Positions 35,915 through 45,851 of a stretch of 64,000 nt of DNA are shown here, in pieces. A model generated the notes under the pieces. That model saw only the letters and a list, made by a program, of their open reading frames with translations. It did not search any database and was not told the DNA's origin. The DNA comes from Gliomastix tumulicola. Its lineage: Eukaryota > Ascomycota > Sordariomycetes > Hypocreales > Bionectriaceae. A program made the position numbers and the translations under genes. Position 1 is the first letter of the stretch; every line of letters begins with the position of its first letter. Where the stretch lies: contig BCHX01000001.1 of NCBI GenBank assembly GCA_001599755.1, forward strand, positions 2,232,001 to 2,296,000, read 5' to 3'.

Positions 35915-38668
35915 ATGCCTTCAGGAATCTTAGCCCCCGTGGCGAATGCTTTTGGCATTCCCCATCGCAAGTTTCAGTCAGCGAAGAGCAAGCTTCGGGG
36001 AAGCGAGACGAGCTCGCCCCGTGGTCCGGACAGCGCCAGCATCTCCTCCAAGCAGGAAGACGTTCAGGCTGACACGGCCAGCACTGTCTCTGCTCCCACT
36101 CCGAACAGCACCGACAGCATTCTCGCTCCGAGCACTGCTCCTACTGAGGCTACTACCGGTTCCAAGACCAACCCCAAGCGCATCAGTCCCACCATGGCGG
36201 CTCTACCGGGCAACCACCGTCAGCTCCTCTCGAAGATCAATGATAGCGGCGTCGATCTTCAGCAGCGGTCTGGCCGCTCCAGTCTGGATGTCATGTCCGC
36301 CCGCTCCTCGGTGGACGGGGGTCACCGCGACAGCGCCGACTGGGCCTGCCACCCGAACGAGCTCAACACTCTCGCCCAGCTGACCAAGTTCCCCGTCGGT
36401 ACCGAAGTCGATTTCCGCGCGCGTATTCACACCCAGCGTCAGCTCTCCAAGGCTCTGGACTTCCTCCTGCTCCGTGACCAGACACATTCCATCCAGGGTG
36501 TTCTGTCTCGCGAGAACACGGACATGGTCAAGTGGGTGCAGAAGCTGCAGCCCGAGTCTCTTGTTCAGATCCGCGGCACTCTCACCACGCCGCCCCAGCC
36601 TGTTCGATCGGCGACCATCTCCGAGGTCGAGGTTCATATTGACACCATCCACCTGGTGAATGCTGCTGGGCATGCTCCCTTCAGCAACTACAAGCCTCCT
36701 GAGACGCTCCGTAACCGTCTTGCCTCGCGTATCCTGGATCTGCGCCATCCCTCCAACCAGGTCCTCTTCCGCGTCCGCGCTTTGGTCGCCCGGAAGTTCC
36801 GCGAGACCATGGAGTCCAAGGGTTTCGTTGAGATCACCACCCCCAAGCTCCAGCCGGCTGCGACTGAGAGTGGTGCCGCCGTGTTCAAGGTTAACTACTT
36901 TGGTCGCAACGCCTTCCTCGCCCAGAGTCCTCAGCTGGCTAAGCAGATGTCCGTCTCGGCCGATTTCCGACGAGTCTTCGAGATCGGTCCCGTTTTCCGT
37001 GCCGAGAACTCCAACACTCACCGTCATTTGACTGAGTACACTGGTCTCGATATCGAGATGGCCATTGAGGAGGACTACCATGAGATCATCCACGTCCTGG
37101 ATGACTTCCTCAAGGCCGTCTTCGAGTCTGTCTACTCGCTGCCTGAGATCGAGATTCTCCAGAAGCGATGGCCCAGCTCCGAGTTCAAGTGGCTCGACCA
37201 GACGCTCATCCTTGACTTCAAAGAGGGTCTCCAGATGCTGCGGGATGACGGTAGGGAGGTTGAGGAGGAGGATCTCTCCACCCCCGACGAGATCCGCCTC
37301 GGCCAGCTCGTCCGCGAGAAGTTCGGCACCGACTACTACGTCCTCGACAGGTTCCCTGCCAATGCTCGTCCCTTCTACACCCACAAGGACCCCGAGGACC
37401 GCAACTGGACCCGATCCTTCGATATCTTCATCCGTGGGCAGGAGATCTGCTCTGGTGGTCAGCGTATTCACGACGCCGAGGAGCTCCGCACCAGCCTTCT
37501 CGCCAACAACATGAGCGAGGAGGGTATGGAGGACTACATGACCGCTTTCGACCTCGGAGCCCCCCCTCACGGTGGTGCTGGTCTTGGTCTGGAGCGTATC
37601 ATCACCTGGATGCTCGAGATTGGCGACGTCCGATATGCCTCCCTGTTCCATCGTGACCCCAAGTCTCTTCCCGAGCGCAAGCCTGGTCTGCCTCACCCTG
37701 AGGCCGACACCACCAAGCCTCTGGTCAACAACGCCATGCCGGCCCTCGAGAAGCTCATTGCCAACTACGGTGATGCCTCCAACACATCCTGGCTCGATGA
37801 CCGGTTCGAGACCTGGCGCCACACCAACGGTGCTGCTGTTGGTTTTGTCAGGCAGGAGAAGTTCGCCATGATCACTGGTGATCCTCTCTGCGACCGTACC
37901 CAGTACCGCGAGGTGCTCCAGGCCTACATTAAGTACGTGACCAAGGAGCTCAAGCTTACCCCCATGTGGATGCTTGTCTCGTACGACGTTCAGAAGATCC
38001 TCTCCAGCGACATGGGCTGGCGTACTCTGTCCTGTACCGAGGAACAGCGTGTCGACACCGACAGGCGCGTCAACGGTGCTTCCAACCACGGCAAGGCCAA
38101 GGTCCAGCGTGTCGAGCGTGAGGGTGTCAAGATTCACGAGATCAAGCCCGACTACGAATTCAAGACCCGTACTGATGCCGCTATCGAGGAGTGGAAGAGG
38201 ACCCGCAAGGGCAAGCAGACCCATCTCACGGAGATTCGTCCCTGGGTTGACCCTGAGCACCGCCGCTACTTCGCTGCTGAGAAGGATGGCAAGGTCATGT
38301 CTCTGGTCGTGCTGCACAAGCTCGCTCCCCGCTACGGCTGGCAGATCAAGTGGGCTCTCGACTTCCCCGGCTCTGTCAATGGTGCCATCGAGGTGCTCAT
38401 TGAGCACGTCCTTGGAGCCGTCAGTGGCCAGGTTACCTTCGGTGTCGGTGTCTCCGAGAAGCTGACTCCTGGTGACAACCTCACTGGTATCCGTGCTCGC
38501 TTCCTTGCTAGCACCTACAAGTCTATCGTCGACAACCTTGGTCTCCGCCGCAAGGCCGACTTCCGCAACAAGTTCGGTGCTCTGGGTGACTCGGTGTACA
38601 TCTGCTACCCCAAGCACGGTGTTGGCCTGAGGGATCTCCAGCAGATCATCAAGTTCTTCCAGGACTAA
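35915..38668 (+). CDS. erdS: AspRS-DUF2156 fusion, ergosteryl-3-beta-O-L-aspartate synthase (ErdS)
   Basis: One intronless frame of 917 aa. After a Ser/Thr-rich extension of about 150 residues comes an OB-fold anticodon-binding domain (about 160-260) and a class II aspartyl-tRNA synthetase core. Motif 2 reads VFRAENSNTHRH from residue 360 and motif 3 GGAGLGLER at 553-561. From about residue 600 to the end is a DUF2156 domain, the aminoacyl-tRNA transferase fold of bacterial MprF-type lipid aminoacylases. This fusion is the published architecture of fungal ErdS, which charges tRNA-Asp and transfers Asp to the 3-beta-hydroxyl of ergosterol. It is not the canonical cytosolic AspRS, which is shorter and lacks DUF2156. 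No transmembrane helix is evident, so ergosterol must be reached from the cytosolic face. Met at codon 94 (36194) is a possible alternative start. Confidence 0.95.
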   Translation: MPSGILAPVANAFGIPHRKFQSAKSKLRGSETSSPRGPDSASISSKQEDVQADTASTVSAPTPNSTDSILAPSTAPTEATTGSKTNPKRISPTMAALPGNHRQLLSKINDSGVDLQQRSGRSSLDVMSARSSVDGGHRDSADWACHPNELNTLAQLTKFPVGTEVDFRARIHTQRQLSKALDFLLLRDQTHSIQGVLSRENTDMVKWVQKLQPESLVQIRGTLTTPPQPVRSATISEVEVHIDTIHLVNAAGHAPFSNYKPPETLRNRLASRILDLRHPSNQVLFRVRALVARKFRETMESKGFVEITTPKLQPAATESGAAVFKVNYFGRNAFLAQSPQLAKQMSVSADFRRVFEIGPVFRAENSNTHRHLTEYTGLDIEMAIEEDYHEIIHVLDDFLKAVFESVYSLPEIEILQKRWPSSEFKWLDQTLILDFKEGLQMLRDDGREVEEEDLSTPDEIRLGQLVREKFGTDYYVLDRFPANARPFYTHKDPEDRNWTRSFDIFIRGQEICSGGQRIHDAEELRTSLLANNMSEEGMEDYMTAFDLGAPPHGGAGLGLERIITWMLEIGDVRYASLFHRDPKSLPERKPGLPHPEADTTKPLVNNAMPALEKLIANYGDASNTSWLDDRFETWRHTNGAAVGFVRQEKFAMITGDPLCDRTQYREVLQAYIKYVTKELKLTPMWMLVSYDVQKILSSDMGWRTLSCTEEQRVDTDRRVNGASNHGKAKVQRVEREGVKIHEIKPDYEFKTRTDAAIEEWKRTRKGKQTHLTEIRPWVDPEHRRYFAAEKDGKVMSLVVLHKLAPRYGWQIKWALDFPGSVNGAIEVLIEHVLGAVSGQVTFGVGVSEKLTPGDNLTGIRARFLASTYKSIVDNLGLRRKADFRNKFGALGDSVYICYPKHGVGLRDLQQIIKFFQD

Positions 38669-39976
38669 GAGACACAGAAGCTAAAAGAAGACGGAAGCGA
38701 GAGAAGAGAGAACAAAATACCCCGATTTGATTTGAATGAGCACTGGTCTCTTGGGAGGACGTCTGAGTGCGCGGCGCATTGCGAGACAGAGCATCATGAT
38801 TGACTTGACTTGGCTTGAACTTGACTTGACACGGAATTTGGCATGACGGATTGGAACACACACACATGGCAAAACACACACACGATTGCACTGATACAAG
38901 AACGATATACCTCCTACCCCCCTTCCCCTTCCCCCCTTCCCACCTCCCCCCTATTTGTTGTTTACCTTTTTCCTTTGTCGCTCTATTTTTTTTTGTCTAT
39001 TGTTGGCTTGATAATTTGATATTGATACTGAATTCCCCCTTTGCTTGAATTGCTGTTTTTCCTACCATTCCGTGCGAGGAGACCCTCCATCCGTGTGTAG
39101 CTGGCTGCAGTCAAAGAGGAGGTGGTTAATAATGATGTGATTAGATATAGCTAGATGTCTCATCTAATTTGTTATCTATGCGATAATTGTTCTCATCACA
39201 GAGGGACGTGATGTCTTGCATGTGTCACGTGTTAACTATTGGACCAGTAGGATGAAGAGGGAGGTCTGGAGCCCAGGAATAAGGAATGATCTAGTCACAC
39301 GCGTGGTACTATGATGAGGAACTCACTGGTCTTGGCCCGATCGGTTAGTACCCGTACTTTTCCGTTTCCGAGATAAGATCCTTCGTCCTCGTAGGGAGAG
39401 CCTGGGATGTACAGGATGGTATGTTCTGAAAATGACACCATTGCGATCCTCCTTGACAGGAGATTGGGCTGCTAAGTAGTATTGATAGATAAGAGGAGCA
39501 CCTTATTGGCGGGGTAATGTCCGTGGGAAGCATCGTTTGTATCTTTTTCTTTGCACTGGTCGTTTGGAGCATTATTTGAGGTATGAAGACTCTCCTGGCA
39601 TGGTCGAGCACTTGTTTCTCTCGGGTGCTAGCTACATGTAGAATCTAAGATATTACATACAAGGGTGCCGACCAAAGCCCATTCCATGCGCCGCTGGCCG
39701 TAAACACGCTGCGCCAGCTGACCCTGACCAGACGCTGGGAAGGAATTGGCTCGGGGCCATGGGATCATCTTCTTACGCAGATCCGAAAACGCCGCCTCCT
39801 GCCCGTTCATCATCACCGAGCAGGACGAAAGCCGGACAAATAAAGAAGCAGCAACAGGATATGAAGAAAGAAGAGTTAAACACATGTGAAGGAAAGAAAA
39901 AGGATGGCAACTGTGTGGTGTCATCATCGTCGTGAATGGGGATTCGTAAGAACACTCGGTCTCTAGACCTCCTCTA
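38669..39976. other. convergent intergenic region, ErdS gene and RING ligase
   Basis: 1.3 kb holding the 3' UTRs of two convergent genes. It has short CA tracts (38856-38884) and a T-rich stretch around 38960-39060, as in fungal 3' flanks. No gene is seen. Confidence 0.5.
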
Positions 39977-40108
39977 CTATTGCCAACCGCGCGCTTCCCA
40001 TTCGCGCTCTCGTTGTTGTCTGAGTCTGTCCCTTTCGCGCTCGAAATCTCTCCTTCGTTGATGGTTGGTTCTGACGAAATCCTCCTGGTATGCGGCCAGC
40101 CTGGCTTC

Positions 40109-41994
40109 CTATCGCCTGCGCTCTTCCCGAGAGGAGCTGGAATCGCTGCCGGAGAATCTGCTGCGGAGCCAGCTCAGCGGCCCGCCGCCACTGGAGGGGC
40201 GCTGGGTTTCACGCTGGGCCTCACGATCGCTTGCCGCCCAGCGGCCGCTGCTCTGGGAGGGACTTCGCTGCCTCACGCGTGAACCCTGCTCTCCCGGCAC
40301 GCCTGTCCTAGGGCTTGTCGGTGAGAGCGAAGTCCGCCTCTGCAGCCTTGACGTATCGTAACCTGGCGAGGATGCATCGTCTCGATCCCTCTGCCGCGCG
40401 GACACATTACGGAGAACTTCGTTCAGTCGGCTTTGGCCATGGCTTGGAGGACGTGACGGTTGTCTGAGGTTGAAGAATCGGGCTGGACGGCCCTGCGAAT
40501 CTTGTTCGCTGCTTGATGCCTGGTTTGACGGAAAGGTTCTATCAAACCAATCGGTCGAGCGGGCGGGCATTTCGCTTTGTGGAACTGTCGCGTTTACCAA
40601 GCGGTCCCGCGATCGCTGCCTCATATCAGCCTCGGTGAGGACCTCGTGGGGACTACGGGCAAAGCTGTCGTCTCGTGACTGTCCACCAAAGGCATTTCCT
40701 GTGAAAGGATTGGTGCCTGGGTTAAAGCCGGGAGGGCTGTTCGTCGGATTGGGGTTTCTCCATCCGCCCGGAGTGTTGGGGCTTGACGACTGCCTTGTCT
40801 TCTCGATGGCGGTTCGGCAGATGGGGCACGTATTGTGCTCCTTGAGCCAGAGTACAACACAGTCCTGGTGAAAGAAATGTTTGCAGGGTAGATACACCGC
40901 AACATCCCCCTCCTTTAAATCGTCTATGCAAATAGGACACTCGACGGTGGGATCTCCCTTGAGCATCTCCTTGTCCACAGTACGCCGCTCTAGCTTGTTG
41001 AGAGCATCTTCGGAAGCTGGAGGCGCTGCATTCGACTGAGGGTTGGCCTCCATGAGATTGGAGATGATGCGGTCCAGGGCTTCTTGGGTATAAACGGCGT
41101 CGCCTGCGACGGCATGGGCGGGATTCAGGAACCCAATAAGCTCCTGTAAGCCTCGAAGGAAGGGTGGCGGGCCGCCTTGCTGCTGATCGTGGGGAGGGCC
41201 CAAGTCACGCATCACGTCGGCGAACAGACTGTGTAAAGGAAAGTCAGTGACTGCTCAGGCGCGGATAGAGAGGTGACATTGGACTCACTCTTGAAACGGA
41301 TCAGCTCTACCGTCGCCAGCGGGCGGCGTCCGTCTGGTAGTACTCGGAAAGGGACCTGAGTAGATTGTGAAGCTGGCAGTTCCTCCACCAAACCGATCAC
41401 TTCTGAAGGTGGCACGATGGATGTGAGGCGTGGGACCACCATGCGCGGTCTCGACGTTGCGACGGAACTGGTTTGGCGGCCACTGGGTTTCCTGTCCTTG
41501 GTCGCCATTTCTATCCGGAGGCGGGGGACTAAAAGTATTGATCATGTCGATGAAGCGGTGTAAGGTCGGTTCGAGAGTGGGATCATGATGGTTACGGTCC
41601 GCGCCGTTTCTAGTGGACCGGTTGTAGATGAAGCCATGCTCGCCAGCTAGATGCTCCTCGATGTCATCCTCCTCGGGGTCCGAGTCGTTGTCAACAAACG
41701 GTTGTCGCCGTCGGGTGGCCGTCGGTTCTGGTGATGTAGAGGTAGAAGAAGGCTCTCGAGGATCATTTTCGGGATCGATCTATACGGGTGCACCGTGTCA
41801 GCTATCCAGTTCAGAGAAGCAAGGGCATGACGTTCGGGGGGTCATACGATCTCAGTGATCTCGCTGTGGCAGTCGGGACAGATCAGACCTGCCTCGTCCC
41901 GGTACCATTCGTTGGTGCAGGCATGGCAGAGGACAACCTCACGCTCGCCATCCTCTGCACTGAGATGGCTGTGACGGCGAGGTCGGGAATCCAT
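40109..41994 (-). CDS. RING-H2 E3 ubiquitin ligase with N-terminal zinc ribbon (RNF115/126-like)
   Basis: Three exons: 41994-41848, 41779-41289 and 41228-40109, giving 585 aa. An N-terminal zinc ribbon shows CHAC and CPDC (residues 23-42), as in RNF115/RNF126. The RING-H2 domain follows in exon 3: CPIC, CKHFFHQDC and CPIC in order, all metal ligands present. The C-terminal half is Ser/Arg/Pro-rich and disordered. By family it transfers ubiquitin from an E2 to substrates, often in protein quality control or trafficking; the zinc ribbon binds ubiquitin or BAG6-type clients in animals. The frame stops at TAG (40111-40109) inside an Arg/Glu-rich helix, and 43 more in-frame codons of the same character follow before the next TAG at 39979-39977. 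The true C-terminus is therefore doubtful. The start is the first ATG in frame. Confidence 0.9.
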
Positions 41995-43354
41995 CGGGCG
42001 CTGTGCGGGCTGGCTGAGCTGATACGCAGTAAGAGCGCTGTATCCAAGGGCGACCGCGAGGCCTGCCAAACGAAGAGCTCGGGCAGCCAGCTTTACGGTC
42101 GAATTTCGGAGCTGGAGTTTGTCTATCGATCAGACGATTAGGCGAGGTGCTGCTGATTTCTTGTCGGCGTCATTGGAGGAACCGGAGGCACCTGATCAGC
42201 TGCTCGGATAGCGCCGTTCCTAACGAGTAGTTTGTCCTGAAAGAGAAGGGGCCGAAAGAGGTGCAGTGCTCTAGGACGGAGATGAAGTCGTCGATCTCTG
42301 GATCGGAGTCGATGACTGATTTGATGTAGGTGGCGCGGTCGGGTAGCTTTAGTCAGAGGCGATGATGCCCGGAGTCACGTCGAGAGATACGGTATCGATA
42401 TATCCGTATCTCAGGTAGCTGTCATCGGCACTAGGCTTCTTCAGGAACGAGGAAGAAAGCGGTGGGAACAGAGGGCGAATGAAGTGGCGGGAGATGGATG
42501 GAGGAGAGAGGGGAGAAATGAGGGATGAGGGATGAAGGAGAGAAAATGTCGAGGTGACGGATTAATTGTGCTGCAAGGTGACTTGCAAGGCAGGAAACAG
42601 TCCGGTCGCTGCAGCTGTGAATCACACAAGCTGCAAGACCCCGCCACTTGCACCTGCTGCTGTGGCGATGCAAGTTAGCTGCACTTTCAGGCGTTTTAGG
42701 TCCCTTTCAGGCGGTATTAAATCCGATTGTGTGTACGCGGTAAGGCAACCGCAATGGCGGGGGGNTTTTATCCCGAGGCTGGCTCTGGGCAAGAATTGAG
42801 GAATCGAGCTGGAAGCTGTATGGCACGAACGGAGTTGCCAAATAGGTAGGACCTGAGAAAGATACTGGGAATTTTAACACGCGCAAAGCCTGATTTAATC
42901 CAGGACCGACGATTTGGTCTCAATCCACGCTCATTCCACAGAGGAGCTGCCGTGCAAACGATGCCTTGTGGCAATTCAGAACAGCAATCAAGAGGCTGTT
43001 TTGCGGTGAAGTTGAGAGTAGACACTGAGATTCTAAGTTCCTACTCGCTTAACAAAATGGAAGCTTCCTGTAAATTCACGATGGTCCACGAACGCTCCAA
43101 ACACTTCCACTTGGCTGTTCAGCAAGCCTTCCTCTAACATACCAGCCTCCCTGCCCCATGGTAAGGTACCTAATGTCATACTTCGCCCTGGCTTGGAGCT
43201 GGAGCATGTCAATTCACACCAAGGACGGAACGAGACACTCAGAATGAGGCCAAGATGGGGGAACAAAACAAATCGTCTTCGTGTGGTTCGCCTGGGCGAG
43301 CAAAGTTCTGTTTATACACGGTGGCCAATCGACAATACCTGTCCTTCTAATTCA
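41995..43354. other. intergenic, upstream of the RING ligase
   Basis: About 1.4 kb. It includes the RING-ligase promoter and the 3' flank of the small membrane-protein gene, both on the minus strand. One N lies at 42765. No gene is seen. Confidence 0.45.
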
Positions 43355-43864
43355 TCATTGCTTGCCAGCAGCAGCGGCCTTGCGCGCCTCCTCGTCGTAC
43401 TGCTTCAATTCCTTCGACCAGCTAGACGCATACACGTTAGCAGGGGTTCCCAAAGCAAAGGTCATGCAACTCGACTGCACGAGAAGCCGAGCTGGCGAGA
43501 GTCTGATGATCGGAAGGAGGGATTCTCAACATACTGTCGGCTAGCGTACCATTCCCAGGGCTCGGGTTTCCGTGACCATGTCTCCCTCTCAGCGCTGAAC
43601 TTCCAGGTGACGGCAACGATGCTGGCGAGGACGGCTCCAGCGATGATCGTGTTGCCCTTCCAGTTGGCAGGTCGCGTGTACCAGCCACCAGCCGGCGACC
43701 AGACGTGCTTGGGGTAGCTATTTCGTTTCGTCAGGATGCGTTCTCTGCGGGCGTCATCGTCATGTTTGTCCTCGGCTCGACTTACGGGACTTTTCCTCCG
43801 CCGCCCTGGAGACTGGTCAGCACCTCCGCGCAAAACACGCCAACGGATCAATTGGACTTACCAT
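43355..43864 (-). CDS. 90-residue single-pass membrane protein, possibly a complex I accessory subunit
   Basis: Four coding exons: 43864-43862 (ATG only), 43805-43786, 43717-43535 and 43421-43355, giving 90 aa. All junctions use good consensus sites (GTAAGT, GTAAGT, GTATGT; CCAG, ATAG, CTAG) and keep phase. The protein begins MGGGGKVPYPKHVWSPAGG, has one hydrophobic helix (about residues 32-47, TIIAGAVLASIVAV) and ends in a charged Lys/Glu-rich tail. Size and layout resemble fungal accessory subunits of mitochondrial NADH:ubiquinone oxidoreductase, and I recall similar fungal proteins so named, but I cannot assign a subunit. The gene is too fragmented for a frame scan to find. Its first coding exon is the start codon alone, so translation depends on that splice. 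Confidence 0.8.
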
Positions 43865-44248
43865 CTTGAATATGTATCAGATAGACGTAGTGGGAATGAG
43901 TTTTGGTGACGCGGTCAATTGCAATGTTCGCTAGCCGGTCAAAGGAGCGTCGGCTCTGGTCCCAAATGGACCGCAGCAATTGGGATCTCGAGGCGCGGAC
44001 CGAGATTCTTCCGGGCCTGCCCATGAGCTCTGGCCCCACATTTTGCCAATTCCAACTGCGCGGTCCCTGACACGGGTTTTGGCTAGAGGCAGAACTTTTT
44101 CCAGCTTCGAGTTCATCTGCCCATATCGACGATCCTCACCCGCCTCCCCAACTCCATATACCGGCGATTGCGTTGCTTCGACGGCCGGTGAGCGAGCTAC
44201 GGGCCTACCAAATCATACTTCTCCAGCTTTGTTTTTGGAGTCGGCTCC
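43865..44248. promoter_or_regulatory. shared divergent promoter, small membrane protein and mL44
   Basis: 384 bp between divergent start codons of a putative mitochondrial membrane protein and a mitoribosomal protein. Both promoters must lie here. A CCAATT word occurs near 44047. Confidence 0.5.
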
Positions 44249-45481
44249 ATGAAGAGGTTACGACCCGCGAGATGGAGTGCACGAGTACTCAGCGCTCCTC
44301 TGGGAGCACAGTCGTGTGCCGTGACGGCGGCTAGACGGCCATTCTACATCCAGGACTCGACCAGCACCCTCCGATCCGCCCCCTCCTCGTCATCATACTG
44401 CTACTCGACCGCGGCATCAGCAGAACCCGCCGACGCATCAACGACGACGATTGTCGAGACGACGACGCAGGCGGCGCCCCTGCCGTCACCTCCGCCTCAT
44501 CGAGCCCGCAAGTCGGCCAAGCTCGCCGCCCTGCACGCGCGACTGGGCCTCTCCAGCCGGATCCCGCTCGAGACGCTGGCCCGGGCGCTCATCACGGCGT
44601 CGGCCGACCCGAACCCCAACTTCAACAACAAGAACCTCGCGCAGCTCGGCTCGACCATCATCAACTTCCACGTCCTCGAGTACCTCGTCTGCAAGTGGCC
44701 GCGCCTGCCCATGGCCATCCTGTACGAGACGCAGCGCGCCTACGCGGGGCCGATGGCGCTGGCCGAGCTCGCGTCGAGCTGGGGTGTCGAGACCGCCGCG
44801 GCTCCCGGCGAGGAGGTCGACCCGGGCCTGCTGCAGTGGAATGCCGACCAGATGGAGATCGCGGGGCGGAATGTCACGGGGTATCTCCGTGCCGAGGTCG
44901 ACCGCAAGGAGATGTTCTACCGCCGTGGTATCAGCAGCAGAGTCGTCCTCGACAATGAGTTTGGTGACCTTGCCGTGAACCCGGAGGCACACGCTGCCGC
45001 CGACCACAACACCAAGGAGCAGCAGGCTGAGGAGATGGCACACTTCTCTCTCGTCCAGTCCATCATTGGCGCCATATACGTCCACTGCGGGCGCGAGTCG
45101 GCCAAGGCGTTTGTCGAGTCGCACATCCTATCTCGCAAGGTCGACATCTCGAACCTCTTCGCCTTCCATCTGCCTACCCGTGAGCTCGCCATGCTCTGCG
45201 CGCGGGAGGGCTTCGAGCCGCCCCTGGCACGTCTAGAGAGCGAGACGGGACGGCGCTCCCGGACGCCTGTCTTCGTTGTTGGAATTTACAGCGGGACGGA
45301 GAAGCTAGGCGAGGGCACGGCCGCGAGTCTTAACTTCGCCAGGAGGAAGGCTTCCATGAATGCCCTCAAGTCGTGGTATCTTTACAGCCCGGGGAACAAG
45401 GTTCGCGTGCCCAGTGATATGCTGGAGGAGGGAGCGGCACCGTGGAAGGCTCCGCACATCGACCTGGGAGAGATCGTCTAA
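44249..45481 (+). CDS. mrpl3: mitochondrial large-subunit ribosomal protein mL44 (MRPL3)
   Basis: Single exon of 410 aa. The N-terminus is Arg/Ser/Ala-rich with almost no acidic residues for 55 positions, as expected for a mitochondrial presequence. An RNase III-like fold follows (about residues 95-300), with LGSTIINFHVLEYLVCKWPRL marking its start, and a C-terminal double-stranded-RNA-binding domain (about 310-400) ends the protein. The residues needed for RNase III catalysis are not conserved, as in the known structural protein mL44/Mrpl3. It sits in the mitochondrial large ribosomal subunit near the exit tunnel. The upstream neighbour is also probably mitochondrial, and the two share a promoter region. 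Confidence 0.92.
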   Translation: MKRLRPARWSARVLSAPLGAQSCAVTAARRPFYIQDSTSTLRSAPSSSSYCYSTAASAEPADASTTTIVETTTQAAPLPSPPPHRARKSAKLAALHARLGLSSRIPLETLARALITASADPNPNFNNKNLAQLGSTIINFHVLEYLVCKWPRLPMAILYETQRAYAGPMALAELASSWGVETAAAPGEEVDPGLLQWNADQMEIAGRNVTGYLRAEVDRKEMFYRRGISSRVVLDNEFGDLAVNPEAHAAADHNTKEQQAEEMAHFSLVQSIIGAIYVHCGRESAKAFVESHILSRKVDISNLFAFHLPTRELAMLCAREGFEPPLARLESETGRRSRTPVFVVGIYSGTEKLGEGTAASLNFARRKASMNALKSWYLYSPGNKVRVPSDMLEEGAAPWKAPHIDLGEIV

Positions 45482-45851
45482 GTTGGATGTCTCCGAAAGG
45501 TCGACGGGCTGAGGGAGAGAGCGATATTCTCTACTATATGTAATGGAGTGACCGGCCAAAGGTCAAGTGTATAAAAACCAGGCAATGAGAGGAAGTTGGG
45601 AGATAGGGGATGATCGGCATTAACACCAATGGATATGGCGCCGTGTTAGGGATGTAAGGGAAGACATTAGGCTATCTATCGACTTGTAAAAATACATTGT
45701 ATCTTAGACACCAGCACAACAGCATACCTTCTTTCATGAGCGGTCGGCAATACACACACCTTTCTTTGTCTGCGTCAACCAAGTTTTATGCAAGAAATCC
45801 GGGGCCTTCTCACCATTCCCGTCCAAGGGCAAAGTCTACCAGTCCAACACC
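45482..45851. other. convergent 3' interval, mL44 and cPLA2
   Basis: 370 bp between stop codons of two convergent genes. It holds their 3' ends; nothing else is visible. Confidence 0.5.

Noticed and set aside
36203..38617. 804-codon open frame antisense to the AspRS-DUF2156 gene
   Set aside because: It lies wholly opposite a strongly conserved gene with C-rich third positions, which keeps the antisense frame free of stops. Its translation is low-complexity Leu/Glu/Val/Gly and matches no family.
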